A stretch of DNA of 64,000 nt from Mya arenaria. Its lineage: Eukaryota > Mollusca > Bivalvia > Myida > Myidae. This document shows positions 12,196-22,500 of the stretch, in pieces (position 1 is the stretch's first letter; each line of letters begins with the position of its first letter). The stretch spans positions 73,330,902 to 73,394,901 of the forward strand of contig NC_069124.1 of assembly GCF_026914265.1 (NCBI RefSeq). Direction: 5' to 3'. The notes beneath the pieces were generated by a model, which saw only the letters and a list, made by a program, of their open reading frames with translations, searched no databases and was not told where the DNA came from. The translations under genes were made by a program, and so were the position numbers.

Positions 12196-12599
12196 AAATC
12201 ACAATCACTTGACTATATAGGCCGATACTTTTAACGAAATTTTATATCTGTTAAATGTCATTATGTTGACGTCACACCCTATAAGTACTATGACGTCAAC
12301 ATTTTGTTATACATGTCCGGGATGGGTTTTTGTTTTCAGTTTAAAACCCTTTTCAGGGTTTTTTCCAATGAATTCAAGAGGAAATATCACGTTTTCATCT
12401 TGTGATTTCCTTAATCATGAAAAACAGAAATAAACATTCGTCTTGCTGGAATATTAGCAATAAAATTAAGCAATTTAATTGTTTACAATCATGCGGATTG
12501 GTATTGTTATATTACATTCATAATGTATGTTACATATGAAATACGGATATGTACATATACATATTATATTTAACTGGAGATAAGGTTTATGATGTGCAA

Positions 12600-13095
12600 A
12601 TAAAACAACATCACGTGATACAATTCTATCTTTGATTTGACATTCTACATAGAATAGACACACAAAAACATACAATTCCATCTTTGATTTGACATTATAC
12701 ATAAAATAGACACACAAAAACATACAATTCCATCTTTGATTTGACATTATACATAAAATAGACACACAAAAAACGCCACGTGATACAATTCTATCTTTGA
12801 TTTGACATACTACATAGAATAGACACACAAAAACGTCACCTGATACAATTCCATCTTTGATTTGACATCCTACATAAAATAGAGACACACAAACGTCCCT
12901 GAGATACAATTCCATCTTCGATTTGACATTCTACATAACATAGACACACACAAAACGTCACGTGATACAATTGCATCTTAGATTTGACATTCTACATAAA
13001 ATAGACACACAAAAAAACGTCATGACATTCTACATAACATAAAATAGACACACAAAAAAGTCACGTGATACAATTCCATCCTCGATTTGACGTTC
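12600..13095. repeat. ~52-62-bp minisatellite
   Basis: About eight units share ACAATTCCATCTTTGATTTG, then ACATTCTACATAAAATAGAC and ACACAAAAA. Units with the CGTCACGTGAT linker are longer (about 62 bp) and those without it are shorter (about 52 bp). The 146-codon minus-strand frame over it is a by-product of the repeat. Confidence 0.9.
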
Positions 13096-13569
13096 TTTTT
13101 AAAGTACTTAGACACTTTTATTACATTCTTTTCCGTGGTTTATGGGGATTAATATGTGAAAATAAAATTTCACGTCGCTGTTTCAAACAGTGAAAATATG
13201 TATTTGATATTTTTCAATAATTTCGAAATATAGCCCGTCCAGAACAATGAATGGTCTGTTCGATTACAAACATCAGTGCGCACAGGGCTGGGACACACTA
13301 TCGACGATTTCATTTCCGAAAAGACGCTACATGTACATGCGCATTCAGTTTTGCGCGTACTTAAAAATATAAAGCAATTAAATGTCTTTTGATACTAAAT
13401 TATGTAATAATAATGAAACTAAGAATGTGTCTATATGAGACAGATACCCGCATATGTCGCTTTTGTCACAAAAGCAAGGGCAATGATTGTGTCCATTCTT
13501 CATAAATGTGCATCAGAATTACACAATTTGCACAACCTAATAACATCAAATGCCTCCCTGAATATATGA

Positions 13570-14080
13570 ATAACACTTTTGTTATGAGAGACACAAGTTC
13601 AAGAAGTCCAAAAAGTCAAATGTTTACTTATTCAAGGGCCATAACTCTGGATATACCATATGTAGTGGCAAACAACACCCAAGGTGCACAACTTTATCAC
13701 CAGAACAACATTCCCCCATGTTACATGACTCTATGTGAAATAGTTTTGGAGTTTTGAATGGCACAAGTCCAGAAATACTTTTTTGCTACTTCAAGGGCCC
13801 TAACTCTGGTTTTACTAAGTGCAGCGGGAAACAAAACCCCTTGTGTACAACTTCACCACACCAACACAACAATATTTCCCTAAGATGTAATTACTCTTGG
13901 TCATATGGCTTTGGAGTTTTGAGTGAAACAGGTCCAGAAATGCTGATTCGAGGGCCATAACTCTGGTTTTACTAAGTGCAGCAAGAAACGAAATCACTGG
14001 TGTAATTTAAACGTTATCACCTGAATAATATTCCACCAAGGTTGACAATAGGTGAAATAGATCGGAGGTTTTGAGCAACA
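13570..14080. repeat. 157-bp tandem repeat, about three units
   Basis: AGGGCCATAACTCTGG starts at 13636 and 13950, and its variant AGGGCCCTAACTCTGG at 13793, giving a period of 157 bp. AGTCCAGAAATACT-like and CACCAGAACAACATT-like segments recur between them. I recognise this phrase as a very common bivalve repeat core. The short frames over it are by-products. Confidence 0.85.
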
Positions 14081-14346
14081 CAGTGTCGTATCATACCCAT
14101 TACTCCCATCATAAATATGCGGACTAAGTAATGCCCTACTTATCCTTACAAACAAGTAGGGCTGTAACGATTCATCGGTGCATCGTGAAATCGCGATTCG
14201 GTACCCGACGATATACTGTATCGTATCGCATTGTAAAAAATCGTGTGTATCGCGTATCGTTAGATTCGATATCTCGACTTAAGGTTTGTATGCTTAAAAC
14301 ACTTTCCAAACATCTTTGCACGATCCGGTCAATTTGTTAACTTCCA

Positions 14347-14629
14347 TTTTTAACTGTCAAAAAAGTGAAAGCCACTTCAGCCGCATTTTCGTAAACATCA
14401 GGTAGAGCTAGCAAAATACGTGTCAACTAGTTATATTACTTATCTACACCGTGTTTATTTTTTCAAACTAAAATGAAAAATGAAAATAAAATTATTAAAA
14501 AAAATGCAATTTTATTTTATTTTTTAAATTTGATTTACAGAAGATAAGAAAAAAACGGGAATCTGCGAGCTATCTGTATGCGAAAATGCGACTGAAGTGG
14601 CTTTCGCTGTTTTGACAGTTTTCAGTCGT
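14347..14629. mobile_element. Palindromic insertion inside the hAT element
   Basis: The left arm AACTGTCAAAAAAGTGAAAG, then CCACTTCAGCCGCATTTTCG, is mirrored by CGAAAATGCGACTGAAGTGG, then CTTTCGCTGTTTTGACAG, on the right. The arms are about 65 bp and the spacer is AT-rich. It ends just upstream of the BED-finger start codon. It could be a small MITE or an inverted duplication of the hAT's own leader. Confidence 0.65.
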
Positions 14630-14643
14630 CTGCAAAGTCAAGA

Positions 14644-14850
14644 ATGGCGGAAGGAAATACTACCGGTAGTAAAGAGTAACCCTATAGAAAAGCGCAGGCA
14701 AAATATAAGTCCAAAGCTTGGGAGAACTTTGGTTTTGCAAAGTCAGACAAAAAACTAGTTATTTGTAAATTAGGTCTGGCCGAATTAAATTATAATGGAA
14801 ACACAACCACGCATCTTCGCCGATGCAAAATAATAAAAACATTAAAAGTA
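14644..14850 (+). pseudogene. BED-type zinc finger of a hAT transposase (N-terminal fragment)
   Basis: The frame opens with ATG (MAEGNTTGSKE), has one in-frame TAA at 14677, and continues as KAWENFGFAKSDKKLVICKL, then GLAELNYNGNTTTHLRRC. It ends at a TAG. The order aromatic W-F, VICKL, N-X3-TTHLRRC is that of a BED zinc finger of ZBED/hAT proteins. The second cysteine of the expected C-X2-C pair reads Gly. The transposase core that should follow is missing. This is a fossil exon inside the hAT relic. Confidence 0.75.
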
Positions 14851-15029
14851 TAGTTTTGGTACAAAATAGGCAAACATTAAAGTCCTACATAAAAATATAT
14901 ATAAGCGTATCGTGATATATCGTGAATCGCGTACTCCGTATCGTGATACGTATCGTATCGTGAGTTGAGTGGCGATACACAGCCCTACCAACAAGTGCTA
15001 CCTTACAAATTATCTTCTATAAGGAATGA

Positions 15030-15240
15030 AGGAATTAGTACCTAATATATACCCATTCGTGTGTGCGTCCGCACGCACGGACGGACTAACGCATGCACTG
15101 ACGGACAAGAGCAAATCTATACCCCCACCCACAAAGTGGGAGCATTTGATAAGTGTTTATTTCAGTGTAAGATCGCAATATACTACACCTGGTGAAAACC
15201 GGCCGCTTAATTATACAACAATCTGACGTCTACAGCGCCA
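15030..15240. repeat. Short GC-rich repeat remnant with ACGGACGG motifs
   Basis: CGCACGGACGGACTAACG and ACTGACGGACAAGAGC, followed by TATACCCCCACCC, resemble a dispersed bivalve repeat tail that I have seen elsewhere. No borders are visible. The 66-codon frame over it has no motif. Confidence 0.35.
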
Positions 15241-15599
15241 TGCCAAAGGTGAGTGGTCTTTTTAATGGCTGCTATGTGCCGTTGAACGAAGCGCTATTTC
15301 AACCGCTGATCTCTTCAGTAATGTTACGTAGTATCTAACCTATAATCAAGCGAAATAATTATAGTAACCAAAATAATTTCAGAATGAAGTCCACTTCTAC
15401 TGTTTGTTTACATTCAAATTGTACATGTCGTAAACATTGATATGTATGAAAAATAACTGACAAAGCGCAAAAAGCAACTTATTATTTAACTGATCTAATC
15501 TTGCTGCAGGGTGGCTGAGGTTTCTAAAGTTATTTGAAGAAATTAATTGATATTTTCCCTGTTTCTGAAAATATTCTTTAACATGACACTATCGAAAAC

Positions 15600-16595
15600 C
15601 ACAGTGATTTGGTGGGAATGAGCTCCTGCTTTGGTGTCATTTGACCTGTTCAAAATTTAGTGACATTTAACCTAATTTTTTTTAATTTTTTTCTTCAGAT
15701 TCATCAAAGTGTTCACTCCTACCAACTATCAAGCATAAAATAACTATGAATTGCTGCACTTTAACAAAGTCAGAAAATCTCGAAATGCCTAAATAGAGGA
15801 AATTGAAACAACTTCAGTTTCATCGAAATGTGATGAGTACGAAAAACATGCCCCAAAAAGCACCCAAACGAAAAGTTACAACAAAAACATGCAGCCAACA
15901 TGCAGATAAACCTTCAATCTTTCAATTGCAACCAGTATTCTCACCTGATTATGCATCTAGTTGACGAAATTTTGTTCAAGTTTCTGAAAGTATCCCAAAA
16001 AATCGCAACACAAGGTCCACAACTTTAAAAAAAAAAGTCTATTTTTTATAATATTGTATTTAATAATACAATCAACCTTATTCCTATTTCATTCATAACC
16101 TTTCAATTATACACGAACACAAAAGCCTTTACTTGTGAAATGTTTTTAAATTAAAAAAATATAAAATACATTACTTTATTTCTTCTTCATAGCCGAATTT
16201 GGGGAAGAAGTAATAGTGTAATGTAGTCACAACATGTATGCTATTTTTTTTTAAATTGAGATAAGAAAAGATTTGAAAGATTGAAGGTTTATCTGCATGT
16301 TAGCTGCATGTTTTTGTTGCAACTTTTCGTTTGGGTGCTTTTCTTGGCATATTTTTCGTACCCATCACATTTCGATGAAATTGAAGTTGTTTCACTTTCC
16401 TCTATTTAGGCATTTCGAGATTTTCTGACTTTGTTAAAGTGCAGCAATTCATAGTTATTTTATGCTTGATAGTTGGTAGGAGTGAACACTTTGATGAATC
16501 TAAAGAAAAAAAATACATTTTAGGTTAAATGTCACTAAATTTTGAACAGGTCAAATGACACCAAAGCAGGAGCTCATTCCCACTAAATCACTGTG
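15600..16595. mobile_element. 996-bp foldback element with ~325-bp inverted arms and exact 8-bp target duplication
   Basis: The left arm (15600-15925) and right arm (16274-16595) are inverted copies that I can follow almost base for base. The tips are CACAGTGATTTGGTGGG and CACAGTGATTTAGTGGG. TCGAAAAC stands directly outside both ends (15592-15599 and 16596-16603), a perfect 8-bp duplication as made by hAT (or P-type) transposases. The middle 350 bp is AT-rich and has no coding remnant. Arm identity looks above 90 percent, so the insertion is fairly recent. The transposase that moved it is not in the window. Confidence 0.9.
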
Positions 16596-16603
16596 TCGAA
16601 AAC

Positions 16604-17553
16604 AAGTCGGAAGGCTTAAATTTGTCAAGATTTCCCAGAAGCCAAATCAGTCACCAATATCAAACTCCTGGTCTTGGGATGCATTTGTAACTAAAGTTTT
16701 GGCATAATTGAATTGGTTGGTGGAAATATAAAAGGTATTAACGATATCCAGCCGCATTAATAGTATATTTGGCATATTATGATAGCCTAACCGTAACATA
16801 TTAATTCATATTACTTGGACAATATGTGGATCTTCCAAGTATATAAAAAATCCTTCCGAAAGTCACGAGAATCGAACACCAATAACTTTTAAACGTTGCT
16901 CACGTGCTATTCTGGTTAGCAAAATTCCAATTAGTATTTGGTTGCTTGTAAAACATAAGTATAATTTATTTTTTTACCTTATTGATCAGTGCCACCACAG
17001 ACTTGAAAACCCATGGGCAGCATGGTTTAAAATACATATGAACTACAATGTGTATGCAAACAGTTTATTTTACTATTTATTGTTGTATTCGACATCTGTT
17101 AATCAAGATCCAGACAGCATGACTAACATTTTAGAAGTTTTTCAGTTATTTTAATGACAGTAAGAACTTCCATTACGTTCCACTTGTTGTTTGTTTTATT
17201 AACGAGCTGCCATTAAAAACGTTCACCCTCTTGACGCGGCTGTAGAATCTGCACATGTGGTGCACGCACTAATAATTACATCAGATGGGAAAGTGTCATT
17301 CCGAATACTGCATGTATTTGTCTAAAACATTATCGGCACATTGTAATATTTCTTTACTTTTATTAATATAACAATTTATACATTTCAAAAGTAACAATAT
17401 ATAAACAAACTGTATAAAACATCAGCAAAATTTCAAAAATAATGTCAGTAGACAACAACATATATATAATTCAATAATACAATTTTGATAATGAATTAAT
17501 ATAACTGAAACTGGTTATATTAAAGTGTTAGTGTAATAGACTATAGAACCAGA
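16604..17553. other. Non-coding stretch with nothing recognised
   Basis: There is no repeat border or exon that I can defend. The plus-strand frame 16942-17154 (70 codons) has no motif. Confidence 0.4.
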
Positions 17554-17775
17554 GGCCCGTTTCAGAAAGGAGCTTAGTCTTATCTTTAACAATCTTAAAT
17601 TTGTATAAATGGCACATATGGAACATCACATATGGCAACACATTGATTTTAAATCCTTTACGTTGTGTTCATTTTTTAACACTGGCTGAATTCACTCAGA
17701 TATGTAGCAGAAACTATGACACTAAGATAATTTCAACCTACGATTGAATTCGACTAAAATCTTTTTGAAAAGGCC
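17554..17775. mobile_element. Small MITE with GGCC ends
   Basis: The left end GGCCCGTTTCAGAAAG is matched by the reverse complement of the right end, GGCCTTTTCAAAAAG. CTTAGTC-like motifs follow on both sides. The length is about 222 bp. I do not see an unambiguous target duplication. Confidence 0.5.
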
Positions 17776-18037
17776 CCAGAAGTGGAGGGAAGTGCACAAT
17801 TTCGAGTACACTGTAGATTTTTTTTTATTACGAATCATATTTCTTTATCAAAATAGAATAATTAATTTTATTATATTGATAGAAAAACGATGTTTCCCAA
17901 TTTAGAGCATATAGGAATAAACCAGTCACAGCATACCAAGAATAACGAAGAATCAGTCTTTAATTATACGTAATTTGAACTCGACTTTGTCTTTGTTCTT
18001 GATATGCTAAGCTCTTAGAAAGTAAATGGGTAAAGTT

Positions 18038-18649
18038 ATATGAGCCGCGTCGCGCGATTTTGGGCCTTCGGACATATATTTGCTATTACAATGTTTTAAG
18101 GTATTTGAATGAAATTATATTTCAGGAAGATATTCTGAAAATGTCATGATGATATCACTTAAATTGCGTAAGATACGTGCTTATAAGTAAGACCATGTAT
18201 TGCACATTTTGAATACTAAATTTGACGTCATTCAAATGACGTCGTTACGAAAGCACATTATTCAAATGACGTTCAAAATTAACGTATCAATATCACATTT
18301 AGCTTATAATTTAAATTCTTTTCTTATCATAGAATCTTCAATGACCATAAATTAAGATAAAAATAATGAATCAGTTTTGTATTTTTAGTACATTTGGCAG
18401 TTTTAAACACAGCTATTAATGCAGGCAAAATATGTTGGGATGAAATCCATGGTTGCTGTGGAAACATGAGTAAACCAATGGTCATAAATTGTGGAGAAAA
18501 TGACGCACCAATGACAAACCTTAAAAAGAAAGAAGTTTGGAAGAAATTGATTAACATAGAAAAATCATTATATTTGGCATTTTATTAATGATTATTTCAT
18601 TTATAATATTTATGTACGAAAGCCCAAAATCGCGCGATGCGGCTCATAT
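18038..18649. mobile_element. 612-bp TIR element with ATATGAGCCGC ends
   Basis: The left end ATATGAGCCGCGTCGCGCGA, then TTTTGGGC, is mirrored at the right end (ATATGAGCCGCATCGCGCGA, then TTTTGGGC, as reverse complement), with further similarity to about 38 bp. The interior is AT-rich. The frame 18394-18588 has no recognisable motif. The target duplication is unclear (TA or TTA/TTG). Confidence 0.75.
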
Positions 18650-19161
18650 TGCATCGACTATTGCTTAAAGATAAGGAAGGGTGATGTATGTCTGTTGGCG
18701 ACAGAAGAAAACATAACTAATAGGTATGCTTATTTATACATATGTTGGTTCTGGAATACAATGTGGCATCATTATGTTGGTTATAAAAATAATATAATAT
18801 GTCAGCACATTGCGGGATTGCGGTTACGACATCTCTTATCCAACTAAGTACCCCGGGTAAGTATCGATACCCAAGGTATATTTCCGACCTATTTCTTTGG
18901 AAAATACTCCATTCTCGCTTGAACACTAAAGCTTCTCTACATCACATGATCAGTATGCCATAAATAATCAATCGTAATTCATAATAAGAGACACCAAACA
19001 AATAACTGGTATAATAATGTACAAGTATCTCAATATTTACACAAAAGTCTTAAAATAATAAATACAAATATACCATATGTACGACGATAGAGCTTTTTTA
19101 GCACATTTTGAAACGTCAGCATTCATTGCTCTTTACGTGTCCATGAAACACACAAGTGGTT

Positions 19162-19517
19162 TCACCACTCTGGACTTGGACTGTCAAATGAACACTGAGC
19201 AGTAGTTTTCCCCAGGACGGGGGCTATGGAATGCCACTTGGCAGTCTCCAGGGGCCGGGGAGACATTATCTCCTTCCAGTGACTTCGCCCACTCCGGCAG
19301 CCATTTTCTCCAATAGCTACGTGACCAATCACAGCGTCTTTCGTATGTAATTTCTTGCGCATGATAACAAAGTCTAAACTGTAAACTGTTTCCGGCGAAT
19401 CGCTTAAGTCAAATAAAAAAGGCTGATTCCAAATCGGGTTGTACCCATTTGAAGTTTTTGTTTCTTTCGTTTTTACCACTTGGTCGTTCTTTTGTAGATT
19501 GATAATGACATAATGCC
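19162..19517 (-). CDS. Synaptotagmin-like exon 5 (rest of C2B, stop)
   Basis: The acceptor is TTTTTCCAG. It begins at HYVIINLQKNDQVV, includes NPIWNQPFLFDL and HWKEIMSPRP, and ends in AKWHSI plus an 18-residue tail finishing SPSPEW before TGA. Confidence 0.95.
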
Positions 19518-22500
19518 CTGGAAAAAGTATAATCATATAAAACATTATGCATTAGAAAAGACGAAATTGCAACTTATATGACAAATCGGCCACACGTGTA
19601 AGTCAGGTTGAAATAATTCTGAGAAGTTATTGCTATTTATTTTCATATATTGTAAAAGAGAATAAGCAAATATTTTGTCACCATGTTCTACCAATTACAA
19701 CAGATATGGCTGCAAATCTTATATCAGTAACGAGGAGATAATATGTGACCTGTGGAATTAGATACGTGTTGTTGCGAGCGTAAGTCTGATTATTGCTAAC
19801 CACAATCATAAGCAGATATATACGAAGGTGTTAGCTTCTTGTTTCTTATAACGATGAAATAATGATTCAGGTATAGCGCTCATTGTCTGCCAATTTGTTT
19901 CAAATTATATTAATAATGCAAAATATATGGGCTCAAACATGATTGGGACATTTATTGATTTTTTTTCTTTATATCAAGATTTTCTGCACAATCAATGGCA
20001 TTTTTATGGTGGCATAAAACTGCCGTAAGTTTACCTGTAAACGTCCGCGAATTGTTTCGTGTTAACCACTTAATTTTCGATAATTATCCAGATATCTAGT
20101 TAATATTCGCGAAACCTTTTCGGTAAGTTAATATCGTAAGACTAAAAATTGGCTTGAAAGTGCCCAGAACTGCCACCTGTTACCTTTTTTAGCTGTAAAA
20201 CATTAACAGGTTAACTAGTTATGGTTTGCGAATTCCACTTAATAAGTAATATAATAATTGGTTCTGGGCACTTTCAAGCCCTTTGTATTCTTATGATATT
20301 CATCTTACCAAAAACGTTTCGCCAATATTAACTAGATAGAATTCGCGAACGCTATCAATAACGGCAGTAATATGTCACCAAACATTTTGAACAGGACCAT
20401 CCTTATATTCCTGAATCCTAGTTATTCTCGTAGCTTGGTGTTAAAACGGCCTCAACATCAATGTGGTACAATAGATTGCTATTATAGAGCATCATTAATC
20501 TAAATTTGGTAATAGACTCGAGTGTCCGTATTCGGACTACACCAGGAACGATTACATCAGTACTTGATGGAGTTTAGCGATCCTAAATGAAATGCCATGT
20601 TGGAGATGGCGGCATAAGGAGTGCAATATGAATTACCATTTGTTATTTTTCAATGCTAAACCATACTGTTTGTTTTGAATATGGATGGTAATAAACAGCA
20701 TTTGCATTGTCGTATGTGATTCAAATAATATCCCAAATATTGATAGCGTGTGCTTAAGTCAGATTGAGACGTGTAAGCTGCCATATGCCAAATAATGCAT
20801 TGAAATAATCTAGTGTTTTATAACTATTTATGTCAAAACATGTTTGAACAAATAAATTTGTATACATATTCTAGTAATGCCCCCCCCCCCTTTTAGTTTG
20901 TAAAAACTATGTAATTACTTTTAAGACAAAATTGCTTGTCTTACCCGGGTCTCCTATGAGTTTGTCCGACTTGGGTAGGTTTGTTGCCTTCCTCACCATA
21001 ACCTTGATGCGCGTGGCGCCCGCTTTGTACTCAAGACACACGAATAAAGAGCCCAGCTCCTCCAGTAGGTATTTGTCCGGGGTGCCCTGGAAGGGGGTAG
21101 GGCATGGAGGTTAGCAGTGACAAGTGATACCGGCGTTGTACAAGTAATGTCTAGTTTGCGATTTACATTTAATTTACCTCATTTGTACTTAGAATTCGAT
21201 TTCCCACATGGAAGCATCATTTACAAATGAAAACTTGTAGTTGAACATTATTAGATTTAGGATATATACGAACCTCTGTTAGCCTCGAAAAAACTTTTTA
21301 GCTCCCGTGGTAAACTATAAGCACTTATAGACATATGCTAGTCACGTGACTTACCTTTCTTTGTTTGGAGCCGAGCGGCATTGCCGTGAAGTTGAGCGTT
21401 TCGCTGGTTGCCCAGTCATAGTCGCAGCATTTCATGTTCATCTCGCCAAGGAAATCCTCCTTGCTTGAGCGCGATTTCTTGCGGTACTGGAGCAGAAATC
21501 GCATAGTGGATTTCTCTACTTCCGCCACGGTCAGGTCGTCAATCAGGAAGTTCTCGTTAAACGTTACCTCCCTGGCGCCGGTCACCGTCCTGCTGTGCAT
21601 TCCGTCCACGTTCCGCGGGAACAGGTAAACGACCACAGACACCTCGTAGCCGTAACACTTCTGAGGCAGGTCGGCGATTGACAGCAGTTTCATTCTCAAC
21701 TGGCGGGATTTGGAATCGTACTTCAGTGTGAATGAGATTGATGGGCCTTTCTCTGGCTCACTTTCGCACTTAGAAGTGAGTACCGGATTTGACATAGATT
21801 TTTTCAGGACTTTTTTCTTTATTCCCATCGACGTCGATCCCATGTCAACGCTATGGACTTTGGTCAGTTTCTCGCCTCCAATGTCACTTGATTTTCTAGA
21901 GGTCCGACTGTCCCTTCCGGTTTCAAGGTAACGTCCACTTCCCCCGAGTTCCTGTTGGTACTCCGTTACGATATCGAACGTATTGTACGTCGAATGATAC
22001 GCAGACGGTTCGCTGAGCTGTCGGCGGGTGTCGACAATGGCGACGGGGGACGGTCGTCGAAGGGTGGTAAATATGTTGTCGTAGCGTGCCGCTAGGCTAG
22101 TGCGTTTTCGTCGCCGGTGTCGCAATTTGCGCAGACAAAGCAGAAGGACGACCGTAACGATAACGAGCACTACCGCCACAACACCAACGATAATGAGCAC
22201 TGAAAATTATAGAGGAGGCGAAATGATGAGATGCAGCAAGACAGTGATATTGACAAAAACAAGCGATTACATACGTTATATATAGAGAAGTTTAATGAAA
22301 CGAGTGTTCCCGTGAAAGGACTCTTATTTTATTGTATACGCATATATGCATAGTAAAAGCTAAATATGTTCAATGATACATTTTGCCTTGATGTTGTCTA
22401 TAGACTATAATGTTCTTAAATGCACTTAAACAGACATCCAAAGAATGGGCGACTCTGTGTTGTCATGAGCAAAAACAGTATCTTGCTTCCAGAAAAATAA

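Larger units (their letters stand above)
14157..14987. mobile_element. hAT-like element with BED zinc-finger remnant
   Basis: The ends are TAGGGCTGTAACG and, at the right, the reverse complement of TAGGGCTGTGTATCG. The flanking octamers CAAACAAG (14149-14156) and CCAACAAG (14988-14995) match at 7 of 8 bases, as expected of an aged hAT target duplication. Subterminal GTATCGTATCG motifs are typical of this group. Inside is a remnant of the transposase N-terminus. Most of the transposase is absent, so this is an internally deleted copy. A smaller palindrome is inserted at about 14347-14629. Confidence 0.85.

Noticed and set aside
18394-18588. 64-codon frame as a transposase remnant in the ATATGAGCCGC element
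   Set aside because: No DDE, zinc-finger or helix-turn-helix motif is visible; a chance frame is likelier.
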